A stretch of DNA of 64,000 nt, from the NCBI GenBank assembly GCA_034769895.1, contig CM068369.1, positions 149,569,574-149,633,573 of the forward strand, written 5' to 3'. A model generated the notes under the pieces. That model was not told where the DNA came from, made no database searches, and was given only the letters and a program-made list of their open reading frames with translations. Positions within the stretch are counted from its first letter, which is position 1. Each line of letters opens with the position of its first letter. The DNA comes from Magicicada septendecula (taxonomy: Eukaryota > Arthropoda > Insecta > Hemiptera > Cicadidae). The translations under genes were made by a program, and so were the position numbers. Below are positions 24,489 through 35,645 of the stretch, piece by piece.

Positions 24489-25966
24489 TAACCGACTTCA
24501 CGAAACTAGCATACTTTTACCAGATATCAGAAATGAATTGATTTATGAAGATGAAATACAATTTGAACAACGGATTTCTAAATGTCCAGAAATAATAATT
24601 AAGTTCAATAATAATATTTCAGTTGCTGCCTTATTGGACACGGGGAGCGCGATAAATGGATTATCCGAAGAATGGTTCAACCAAAATAAACATTTTTTAA
24701 AACCTTATGAAGAATTAAGCGTGACCAATACACTGATTATTAGTGGAGTAGGTAGTAAATCTAAGCTAGTACGGAAACAGATTTTATGTGACATTTACAT
24801 TAATGATATCAAGATGGACTGTGTATTTTTAGTTATTCCAAATTTAATTAGAAATTGTATATTAGGTATTAGCTTTTTGAAAGATGAAAGATGTTTGATT
24901 GTCGTGGAAAAGGGGGTCGTCGAGTTTAAAGGAAGAGAGGAAGAACAAAATGTCAGCATACCCATCGTACACATGGAAGTAGTGGAAGAAGAAGAAGAGG
25001 ATGAAATCGAGAAGAAAATAAACGCGAAAGTTGACAACATAACAGGTGTAGATGAAGAAATATTAGAAAATCTGAGAGAAGTCTTAATGAATAATAAGAG
25101 TTTATTTCGGGAGAGTCCAGGGAGAATGGAATGTTATCAACATGAATTTAAAGTAACGGACAACATGCCTTATTTCCAACGCGGGTGGCCAATTCCACTT
25201 GCATACAAGCAAAACGTTGATGCCGAAATCAACAAAATGTTGAAACACGGTGTAATTGAGAGGGGAAATAGCCCATTTATAAATCCAATGGTCGCCGTAA
25301 TAAAGAAAGACGGAAACGTCAGGCTGTGTTTGGACGCACGAAAAATCAATAGTGTTACCATCCCCGACTATGAAGGACCAACTCCTATTCAAGAAATATT
25401 AGCAAGATGTGGAAGTATGAAGTACCTGTCCACGGTGGATTTAACCAGCAGTTTTTGGCAGGTGCCACTAAAGAAATGTTGTCGCGATTACACCGCTTTC
25501 ATGTATGAGGGGAAATGTTATAGGTATACAGTAACACCGTTCGGATTAAGCACCAGTTCTGCTGCTCTGACGAGAGGACTAGACATGGTACTTGAAGATC
25601 AGGTGAAGGAAAACACAATCATCTATGTTGACGACTGTCTTTGCTACTCGAACGACATCAAGACGCATCTGGTACTTTTAAATTTATTATTAAGCAATCT
25701 ACGCAGAGCAAACCTAACGATTAACCTCGAGAAATCGCAGTTCTTTCGTCAAGAAATCGCCTATCTAGGGTATCGCTTAACTACGGAAGGAGTGCAAGCA
25801 ACGAAAGAAAAGGTAGCTGCAATCAGAAATTTCCCAGTTCCGAGAAAACAGAAGCAATTGAAAGGATTCTTGGGTTTGACCAACTTTTATAATAGATTTA
25901 CTGCTAAGTACGCAGAAACTATTCAACCATTACTGGATTTACTGGAAAAAAATAAAAGGTTTATTA
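24469..25966 (+). CDS. Pol N-terminal part: aspartic protease and reverse transcriptase (truncated by insertion)
   Basis: The frame opens with ATG inside the end of gag, in another phase. The aspartic protease active site is LLDTGSAING, with DTGS at residues 57-60. Reverse transcriptase motifs follow in order: RGNSPFINPMVAVIKKDG, RLCLDARKIN, LSTVDLTSSFWQVPL, the TPFGLSTSSA block and the catalytic IIYVDDCLCYS. The connection block LKGFLGLTNFYNRF comes next. The frame leaves pol sequence at KNKRF and ends 12 bases later inside the inserted LTR. Up to that point it is intact, so the element was probably coding-competent when it was interrupted. Confidence 0.9.
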
Positions 25967-27124
25967 TGTACTGCTGTTAAAATGCAACACAGTACATAAG
26001 AGGAAAATAATAAATTTTAAAAGAAAAAATATATAAATTTATTAGAATTGGAACATATGTTTGAAAATGTAAACAAAAACATTGTATCGACTCACCCATC
26101 AACATAGAGGTAGATGCCTATATGAGATAAAACAGTATAAAGATATATGTTATGAAAAGAATATTTGAAATGAATATTATAATAAGAGGAAATAGTAAGA
26201 GAATGATCATATTATAAATACAAACTAGAATTCAGAATATTAGAAATAAAATAAATATATTTAACAAGAATTAGAAAAGTTATATAAGTTTTTAAGAGTT
26301 ATATGATAAAAAGATGTAACGAAGGTAGGGAATTATCAATGTGGCAAATATGTAAATTGTTAGAGATTGTTTTGGAGAGTGATGAAGAAAAAATGTATTA
26401 GTCTAATTTAATACCAAATAATATAAAGATGAAAGAGAGGAATTATGTAAATAGAGTCTAATTTTTAATTCAATCAGAGTCACATTAAGAATATTAAATT
26501 ATAATAACTGTTGTACATCATAAAAGTAATGTAACTTGGAAAATAAAATAAAGCAAAGGATTTTGAATAGTGATTCCATAGTTTGATTATAATATCGAAT
26601 AAATAAATAATAATAAAAAATATAACAATATCCTGAATAGAACGACGTCTGAAGAGGAAAACCTTGGACTGGAGAAGAGTTTCAGTGGCCCTAACGAATA
26701 ATTAAGTGTTCAAAGGAGACATCGGTGTTGCAGTAATCTTGGAGAGTGGTATCCAGCGGTAAGAGCAATAAGAGATTCGTGTGAGGAAACAGATTGCCAA
26801 GCTGAATATTGCTGTTGAAGAAAGGTAAACAACAACCAGAAGTGAACCCGTGGCAGCTGGAAGAATTCAGAGACGGTTAAATTACACTAATACGTTAGTT
26901 ATTTTTTTACATGGTTAATTACCAAAGTACTACCCATTAAATGAATCTGGGTTGGTTTAAAGAAAAGAAATTAATAGATTTAATCGTAAATACGATAAAA
27001 TAACTTAATAATCATTAACCCTGAGAAAAAGAGTTTCTTTACATGTACTGGTAAATAAAAAAATATAATAACCGTAGGTACAGATCTTCATTACAATACC
27101 TGTAATAAAAAAAATAAACCAGTA
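25967..27124 (+). repeat. 5' LTR of nested element
   Basis: Begins TGTACTGCTG and ends ATAAACCAGTA. Base-by-base reading against the 3' LTR shows only scattered substitutions and small indels outside one extra block of about 100 bp. The LTR is AT-rich and has no coding content. Confidence 0.88.
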
Positions 27125-30028
27125 TAAAATGACGCATCCAACGTGGTGCAAATACTAAAAATAATATTATATCAGAAAATAATAAACAGTACAAAATAGC
27201 GCTCATACGTGAAAGGAAAGATTTTCTTTAAACCAGCACCAAATAACACAATTTTGTTAAATTTAATAAGTATAAAAATCTCCTTGTAATTAAATTAAGT
27301 TCAATATTGTTAAATGGCTAACAAACTAGAGCAATGATATGAATTAAGGAGTAATAGTGTTGAAGAGGAAGAAACTGAAATGGAAATAATAGTAGAGGAT
27401 GCCCAAGGGGACCAACCAATGGATGCAAATTTCCAGGAGATGATGAGAATTATAATGGAAGGGAATAACAAAACCAACGAAAATTTTAAACAAATGAGAC
27501 TAGATAATGAAAAATATTAAAACAAAATAATGAGGAATTAAAGGAGACCATTCAACAACAAATAAATGGGGTGAAGAATAAATTAGACCAGCAAAAGGCT
27601 GAAATCAAGTTAATATTACAAAATTGTGAGGAAAGGAACATTAGGCAATCCGCAAAAATGAAATTGAATATAGAAACAATGAAAGAAATAATGAGTGATG
27701 AAAACCAGTCAATAGAAACAACGATAGAAGATGTCATGCAAAGTGTGGAAACATTGAATAAGATAACGGAAGAAGTAATAAATGATAACAAAATAGAGAT
27801 ATAAATAATACCAAACGATCAAAATAGGGAGCAAGTAAGTCACAAAATAGAAGATAATGGAATAAAGAAGCAAATAATTAAGAAAACAGGAGAAAGAAGA
27901 ATAACACATCCTAAGAAAATTAAAAATATACGAGAAGAATTGGAGATGATGAATAATGGACTGATTAATGTACTTAACATCCTAAGTACTAACTACAGAA
28001 GAATAAGTAATTTTAAAGATAGTAAAAGGAACTCAGTAGAATATTTCAAAGGAAATCACAATAAAATAGTGAGAAAAAATGTCCGAAAGTCTATACGTAA
28101 ATTAAATATCACAGAAATAGAAGTGTGTAGCAAACTGTCAATGCTGTCATCAATAATTCAAATACCATTAAAATACCTTATCAATAAAATAAATAGGAAA
28201 GTGATTGATGTAGGCATAGATACAAATGAACATGTAGTATTAAAAGAATGGGAGTACAGGGTGACAGAGAGATATTTAATAAAAACAGAAATCATTATGG
28301 ACACTGTAGTAATCCGAACAACAAGGGTAAATGAAGTATTTGACAACGGATGAACTAAATATAAGAAATATGGAAAGAAGGGACTGATTTTCTGGGTATT
28401 GACCAAAGCAAACTAATTGAACAAAGATTAGATTAATTATTAATACAAACGACATAATATGAAAGTTATTATGAATTAAGATGAAATAACCCACCACATT
28501 CTAAAATAAGTAAGAACATCTTACCGGATAGTTAAGAGAAATTATTTTTGAATCAATTAAGAAGAGAAAGACAGTTAATAACCATAATAATTATTTGAAT
28601 AACCATTTTAATCAGTATAATAACAATGATAAGAACAATTAAGACTAGTTACTATTTAAGAAGGGTAGAAATGAATTAGATGAAGAAAGAATAGACAAAT
28701 ACAACTTACGATAATGATGAAATTCAGTACTTAACTGCATAATTAAGGGGAATAAATAAATAAAAAATGAAGATGAAGATAGAATCTAAAATATCATAGA
28801 TTGACAACACCAAGATGGGAATAATCCAACATGTATGTCGAATAATGTTAACCAGTTACCTGTGAATGATAGAATACTAATTGAAGTGATAAAACACCAG
28901 AAGTGAAACTGTAATGGAATAAAAATGTGAAGAGACCTCAAAGAAATCATGTAACAATCCCTTGAATATAATTTTGTAGCGAAGGAGCTACCTTATAGGT
29001 AATAATTATATGCATTGTGTTGTGATAGTGCAACTTTTATTTTTTCCTGGACAGAGATGAAGTTCCTCTGATTTCAGATGATATATTTAGGGAAAACGGC
29101 GGAGTAATGGAAGCCAATAGTGCCCCTCCGAATCCGAACCCATGTATAATATTTAATGTTAGGGAATTATGGTATTTTAGGGATGATACAAATAACGAGG
29201 TAAAGAGATAAAAAATAAATATGACAACATGACTCGAGGTATGAAAATTAAGAAGAAGTTAAGTGTTCCAACATGAAAACAGGAATATAATTAAAAGTAA
29301 CCAAATAAATGATAGAATAACCCAAACTGTATAAAGACTCGACATCAAGTTTTAGGTGCTAAGTTAATTTATGATATTTGTAAAAAAAAAGTCAGGGTGG
29401 CCAATGTCAGATATGAGGGAAGGTGGATAAATCATCAAGCATGGAGAGCGTTAGAGCAAGTTTTATTGACATTTGTGGACCATTATCAACAAGTGATAGG
29501 AGATGTAGGAAATATAGGTATACTGATTATCATGGACAGCTATTAGGTTTACAAAGCATATCACATCATTAAAGCTGATACCCATATTATAATAAAAATA
29601 ATTTAAATTAAAAGAAAAATAATTCTAAAATTAAGAACACATGAAATTTATGACCAGGATTGGGAAAGTGAGATTTAAAAGAAAAGATAACGTCTGTATT
29701 CATGTTTTTGAGTTTTTTAGCCATGAAACTAGGCACAATTGTTATTTTATACTTACTATTTTTGATGTAAAACCAGTTGGTTTTATTAATGTTATTTTAA
29801 GCCATAAATGAGTGGGTAAGATATGGTGATTCTTGATAGTGATGAACCATACTTGTTATGTTAATAACAGAAAAAACCAATTTATGAAATGAATTTTGTG
29901 ATATACAATTAGCGAATTAATCATATGTTTTCAATATTAATGTTCGACCATGTTTGTGATAAGAAATTAATTATTTCAAAATCTCATATCAAGTTATATC
30001 TGAGATTATGAAATAAGGGAAGGTATTA
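27125..30028 (+). pseudogene. Decayed interior of nested element (gag remnant, integrase trace)
   Basis: From about 27313 broken frames read as a Glu/Lys/Asn-rich coiled-coil protein (for example MDANFQEMMRIIMEGNNK, then a 77-codon piece at 27571-27804). This is similar in style to the gag of the outer element. A 137-codon open piece lies at 27940-28353 without recognisable motifs. Near 29460 a frame reads DICGPLSTS and a neighbouring frame reads IGILIIMDSY, together resembling the integrase core of Ty3/gypsy elements. No reverse transcriptase motif is found, so a large part of pol is missing. Stops and frameshifts are frequent. Confidence 0.65.
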
Positions 30029-31285
30029 TGTACTGCTGTTAAAATGCAACACAGTACATAAGAGGAAAATAATAAATTTTAAAAGAAAAAATATATAAAT
30101 TTATTAGAATTGGAACATATGTTTGAAAATGTAAACAAAAACATTGTATCGACTCACCCATCAACATAGAGGTAGATGCCTATATGAGATAAAACAGTAT
30201 AAAGATATATGTTATGAAAAGAATATATGAAATTTGAAATGAATATTATAATAAGAGGAAATAGTAAGAGAATGATCATATTATAAATACAAACTAGAAT
30301 TCAGAATATTAGAAATAAAATATATATATTTAATAAGAATTAGAAAAGTTATATAAGTTTTTAAGAGTTATATGATAAAAAGATGTAACGAAGGTAGGGA
30401 ATTATCAATGTGGCAAATATGTAAATTGTTAGAGATTGTTTTGGAGAGTGATGAAGAAAAAAATGTATTAGTCTAATTTAATACCAAATAATATAAAGAC
30501 GAAAGAGAGGAATTATGTAAAATGAGTCTAAATTTATATCTAAGGAAAGTAACATGAGTAGTCTAATTTTATATTGAATACTATAAAGATGAAACAGAGG
30601 AATTATGTAAATAGAGTCTAATTTTTAATTCAATCAGAGTCACATTAAGAATATTAAATTATAATAACTGTTGTACATCATAAAAGTAATGTAACTTGGA
30701 AAAGAAAATAAAGCAAAGGATTTTGAATAGTGATTCCATAGTTTGATTATAATATCGAATAAATAAATAATAATACAAAAAATATAACAATATCCTGAAT
30801 AGAACGACGACTGAAGAGGAAAACCTTGGACTGGAGAAGAGTTTCAGTGGCCCTAACGAATAATTAAGTGTTCAAAGGAGACATCGGTGTTGCAGTAATC
30901 TTGGAGAGTGGTATCCAGCGGTAAGAGCAATAAGAGATTCGTGTGAGGAAACAGATTTCCAAGCTGAATATTGCTGTTGAAGAAAGGTAAACAACAACCA
31001 GAAGTGAACCCGTGGCAGCTGGAAGAATTCAGAGACGGTTAAGTTACACTAATACGTTAGTTATTTTTTTACATGGTTAATTTCCAAAGTACTACCCATT
31101 AAATGAATCTGGGTTGGTTTAAAGAAAAGAAATTAATAGATTTAATCGTAAATACGATAAAATAACTTAATAATCATTAACCCTGAGAAAAAGAGTTTCT
31201 TTACATGTACTGGTAAATAAAAAATATAATAACCGTAGGTACAGATCTTAATTACAATACCTGTAATAAAAAAAATAAACCAGTA
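30029..31285 (+). repeat. 3' LTR of nested element
   Basis: Copy of the repeat at 25967-27124, preceded by a purine run (AAATAAGGGAAGG) that fits a polypurine tract. It carries an extra block of about 100 bp around 30505-30605 that looks like a local duplication of the neighbouring 'gaggaattatgtaaa..gagtcta' segment. Confidence 0.88.
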
Positions 31286-31289
31286 CTAA

Positions 31290-31813
31290 TATGTACATCA
31301 GAACTAGATCGATGCTTCAAGGAAGTGAAGGATTTATTTATTGAGACGGTTATATTAAAATTTCCGAAAGTCAACCAACGGTATTTTCTTCAATGCGATG
31401 CGAGTAAATACGCATATGGTGGACAACTGTATCAGTTGGATGAAGAGGGGAATGTGGGTGTTATTGCCTACACAAGTAAAACTTTTATGGTTGCGGAAAA
31501 GAACTATTTCACGACTGAAAAAGAACTATTAAGCATTGTCAGATGTTTAGAGAAATTTCGAATATATGTCTTGGGTCAACCATTAACGATTATAACTGAT
31601 AATAAAGCACTCACTTTCATGCATAAATGCAACCTAAACAACTCCAGGATAACTAGGTGGATCCTATGCATACAAGAATATAACTTTAACATCCTTCACT
31701 GTAAAGGTAAAGAAAATTTAGTGGCCGACATACTCAGCCGGTATCCAGAGGACGTAACGGAAGAGGACCAAGTTAATGAGAACTTCGATTATCAGAATCT
31801 TAGCAACGAGTGA
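31290..31813 (+). pseudogene. Pol C-terminal part: RNase H (continuation of 24469 frame)
   Basis: After the nested element the reading resumes with TSELDRCFKEVKDLF, the join region expected after the reverse transcriptase connection. RNase H follows, with QCDASKYAYGGQLYQ, YTSKTF, YFTTEKELLSIV, ITDNKALTF and NLVADILSRYP. The acidic residues of the RNase H site (D in QCDAS, E in TEKELL, D in TDNKAL) are present. The frame ends 26 codons after LSRYP with no integrase. It is intact by itself but cannot be translated in one piece with its N-terminal half. Confidence 0.9.
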
Positions 31814-34329
31814 AGGTCAAATTCAATTACGAACTCAGCGAACCCGAGCAATACAATAACCAAATTATTTTAATTAAATAACATTCAACCGAAATAATAA
31901 TAATAAACACATTTTAACTGAAGCATATCCCGGTCTAGTTATAATATTAGTGACATTTTATTGGGTGTGAACAATTATTATTTGATTTGTTGTAGTAGCC
32001 TGTGTTGTTTATTACGAACTGTTAACAGTGGAAATTAAAGCTGGTAATTAGTGACTTAATTGGTGTCTTGTACTTATTCTGTTTTCCACTGTACCTACGA
32101 CGATCAAGTAGACCATCGTAACAATATTCATAGTCTACATAACCTACAATCATTCAAAGACATTAATATTATTTATTAAACGACGATTTCAATAATCCAT
32201 AAAATATCTTCCGTTCCCTTAATATTCATAGCGTACGGTGTGTACTTTTCACATTAATAAGATTGGAAAGATTCACCTATTGTAAAAAAATACAGATGTT
32301 TATTATTTTCTTATAGTACATAGTCTTATAGTCTGATATAATATAAAAGTATATGGTCATATAGTCTGAGAGATGTAGGAGTTATTGTGTAATCAAATAT
32401 AATCATAAAATTTAACGTAAATTACTGTACTACATTCTAGTTTAGAAAGGAAGGGTTTAAACGGAAGGATAACTTTACGGGTTTAAGTTTATTTCACATA
32501 AAAATCCCTACTCAATTATATAAATTTATCCTTCCACTTCATTCACAGCTAATAAATTCGAATCCTCGTTCGATGTTCTGCAGCGATAATAAATATTTCT
32601 CTCTCTCTCTCTCTCTCTCGCTCTCTCTCTTTTTATCTCTCTTCCTTCGAATGAAGTTTGCTTCCGACTGAGTTCGATATCTTTGATTTTTTTAATTAGA
32701 AAAACTGTTAATTTTTACCTCTCTTTAGATTTTTGTAATTAAGCTATTTTATTTTTTTTGTTGAAGCTGAAATTCCATATTTGTTGTTCGTATACTCATA
32801 TCTACATTTGCATAAGTGTGTTTTACGTAATGATTAAAGTAACATGATTTAAACGTTCTAGTTTTATATTAATTAATAGACATATTATGAGCAACTATAT
32901 GGTTTTTAATATAAGCATCTAAAAAATTTAAAACTTTGTTATCTACAGTATTAGATCAGTGATATACAGAATATTACTGAGTCAGTAATTTATTGACTGT
33001 ATTGAGCAGTATACGTAATTTTTACATGTAATTTAAAATTGAATTATTATAAGTCCATATTTTAGTATTACAAATGAGATATTTGTAATCAGGAATAAAG
33101 AATATCATTAACAGTTGCAAAATATAATTCATTATTACATGCAATCAAAGAATCGTTCGTATTAACGTTCACAATCACTATAACTAATTATTTAAAATAT
33201 AGTAGGCCTACCCGCTTTTCCAAATCAGGAACTTATAGGTAAGAGAATCCCATTATTACGCGAATTCTCCAAAATCAAGTTATAAAAAGAAATTCTTCTT
33301 GAAGATTTGACAAATGTTCTACGGCTGAGTTTTGTTCCAAACGTAGTATATTCTCTACTAATTTTAATAACCTTATGGTTGTCCATTACGTTCTACACGT
33401 GTTACTTTCTGTTTCATATATAATTGTTTTACTTGTGAAAAACGCTTTCAATTGTTCTTAGTAATCTTTCTCGTTGTTATGCCCGTCAGTCTCAAAATTC
33501 ATTCCATCTCTTACAGATGATTATTGAAATTATTTAATTTGTTCTTTCATGTAAACTCTTGACATATTAGTATGTCTAAATTTTAAATTTCCATTGTTGC
33601 CTTGCTATACATTAATATTTCTTAGACCTCGTGAAATACTGCTTCATAAATACCATTTTTATATAAGTGCATTAAGTCACATTTCAATGTCACATTTCCC
33701 CTTTAAAAATATTATTTACATTTTATTTTAATCTAGATTGATTTTTGTATACATTTTTTGTACATTTTTACATACACTTTCAGTTTTATACACGCGGAGA
33801 CTTATTTAATATTCATCACGGTCAATGTTTCAAATTACTTTCTTCACAACAAAAATTGTTTTCACTTACGTTTGACTGATTATATTTACCAGATATAATT
33901 TTTACACCAACCTTTTATTAACACTCTGATTCACTGCAGATTTTTAAATATAATCCTGGTTTAGTTTAATTTAAGATAATTTAGGTAAGCACTGCAACTG
34001 GTCATTTACGTAGTGACTGATTATATTAGTAGCAGTCTACACAAGTTTCTTCTCTCTTCCTAAATTAAACAACTTACAGTTTGTTTGATTGAGGAAAATT
34101 GTGTTAGATAATGTTTGCTATTTCATTAAGAATATACAAATATGTAAAATAATAATATAAAGATAACACTGCATTGGCTTTAAACATGTTGATGATTAAT
34201 TAATATTATTTTAACAAAGAGCAAAATGAAATTATTAAACAATCTTTTAATTATACCACATAATACCTCACCATTTTATACTAATTACAATGCTCTATTT
34301 ATAGTCATTGCAAAAATATAATCTTAATA
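31814..34329. other. AT-rich non-coding stretch
   Basis: No gene is visible. It holds a TCGTAACA block at 32116-32123 that may be an LTR end, and an interrupted (CT)n run at about 32598-32640. The remainder is T-rich DNA with stops in all frames. Confidence 0.5.
32598..32640. repeat. (CT)n microsatellite, interrupted
   Basis: CT dinucleotides with one G interruption, followed by a short T run and TCTCTC. Confidence 0.85.
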
Positions 34330-34434
34330 TCAGGGTGACCGAGCTTTGCTCGGTTTTCACATTTATTTATAAATATACAGATTTAAAAAAAAACATTATT
34401 TATTATTAACTATTTATTTATTTTTATTAATTAT

Positions 34435-35215
34435 TTATTTTTTATATTTATTTTCATATATAAACATATCGATACTACACCGTTTGCGTTTATCGACGGT
34501 TTCTGTTATTGGAATCACAATTATTAATACTTCTTTCCATACAACGATTCTTGTATGGCGACGATTTTCTGGTGGTAAAAGAACTTTTAAGCCACTTCGC
34601 CTTTTGACTCTGGAAAATGCTACATACAACATGCCGTGCATAAACACAGGAATTGATAAGTAAATTCCCACCACTTCAAATGTTTGACCTTGAGCCTTGT
34701 GAATAGTAATAGCTGCTCTGACGGGAAATTGATGCCTTTGCATAGTGCACCCAAGCTGACTTTTGCTGGAATCTATTGTAATCCTTGGAATATGAACTTC
34801 TCGGCCTGAATATTCACCCGTGATAATCTCGGCTTTAATAATGTTATTACATAATTCAGTCACGACCAATCTCGTTCCATTGCACAGCCCTTCAGAGACG
34901 TCCAAGTTTCGTAAAAGCATTATTATTGTATTTTCTAAGCTTTAATTCGTGTGGTGGTAAGTCAGCCATCTCAACAGAATTTAGAAATTCAGAAGTGAAT
35001 TGAAGAGCTCCTTCTGGTTGATCTTTAACAGAATCGTAGCTTTTATATACTTTATAATATTCTCCAGGAAGCTTTTAAATAATTTCGTCGTTAATTTTAT
35101 TTACGTCTTTATTCAAAGGCGCTAATATAGCTCTGTCTTTCATATCTTCGTATCTGTTGTTTGCCAAACAATCACCAAATACTTCATCAATAAGATTCCC
35201 GTTAGACAGAATATG
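34435..35215 (-). pseudogene. Helitron helicase, C-terminal fragment
   Basis: On the minus strand the reading begins near 35215 as LIDEVFGDCLANN, continues through AILAPLNKDVNKIN and LPPHELKLR, and enters the 161-codon frame at 34920-34435. That frame has RNLDVSEGLCNGTRLVV, ITIHKAQGQTFEVVG and LYVAFSRVKRRSGLKVLLP. These match the C-terminal PIF1/RecD-like helicase motifs, and the same order occurs in the larger Helitron at 47.3 kb (INKAQGQSLQV, LYVACSRV). A stop at about 35075 and a frame change near 34920 show it is broken. The Rep domain and Walker A/B motifs are absent. Confidence 0.85.
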
Positions 35216-35319
35216 ACTACCACTTACCTCAGAGAATGCAAAAAACACAACAGCGTATACAGAACACTTAATAGTTTAGATTATGTATATCAGATAGATT
35301 GTACAAAAATCGTTGCGCA

Positions 35320-35645
35320 GAAATTGTATGTCTCAACTCTTAGTTTGTTTATTTATAGTCATAGCAAAATCTGTTTATATTATTTATAAACATCGATACT
35401 GCGCCGTTTAGGCCGCAGGTTAAAGACCTATAAAGACCCTACGGTATCGTTAGAGCCGTTTCAAGGACATACATAGATTAGATTGTATGTCTCAACTCTT
35501 AGTTTGTTTACTTACATTCATAACAACAGCTATTTATATTTATTTATAAACAGCGATACTGGGATTGTATGTCTCAACTCTTAGTTTGTTTATTTACATT
35601 CATTGCAACAGCTATTTTATATTATTTATAAACATCGATAAGATC
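35320..35645. repeat. Tandem block near Helitron 5' end (about 3 copies)
   Basis: The phrase TTGTATGTCTCAACTCTTAG followed by TTTGTTTA and ATTTATAAACA..CGATA recurs at about 35324, 35484 and 35566. Spacing is unequal because the first two copies are separated by extra sequence. It lies inside the deleted Helitron, near its 5' end. Confidence 0.75.

Larger units (their letters stand above)
25967..31285 (+). mobile_element. Nested LTR retroelement inserted into pol of the outer element
   Basis: Two direct repeats of about 1.16 and 1.26 kb (25967-27124 and 30029-31285) bracket 2.9 kb of decayed interior. Repeat ends are TGTACTG at the left and CAGTA at the right. The interior begins with a primer-binding-site-like block (TGACGCATCCAACGTGG near 27130), contains a Lys/Glu-rich gag remnant and retains an integrase trace near 29.46 kb, all on the plus strand. 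The insertion separates the reverse transcriptase from the RNase H of the outer element. A clean target duplication is not resolvable. Confidence 0.85.
22677..31813 (+). mobile_element. Ty3/gypsy-like LTR retroelement, split by a nested LTR element
   Basis: The element comprises a primer-binding-site-like box, gag, then protease-reverse transcriptase-RNase H. The pol frame stops at about 25966, where a second element is inserted, and resumes at about 31290 with the RNase H domain. No integrase follows RNase H, although it normally does in this superfamily. I could not identify matching LTRs; a TCGTAACA block at 32116-32123 resembles the end of the candidate solo LTR at 55.9 kb and might mark the 3' end. 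Boundaries are therefore approximate. Confidence 0.75.

Noticed and set aside
32550..32590. TTCGAATCC resembling a tRNA T-arm
   Set aside because: No acceptor, D-arm or anticodon arm can be built around it.
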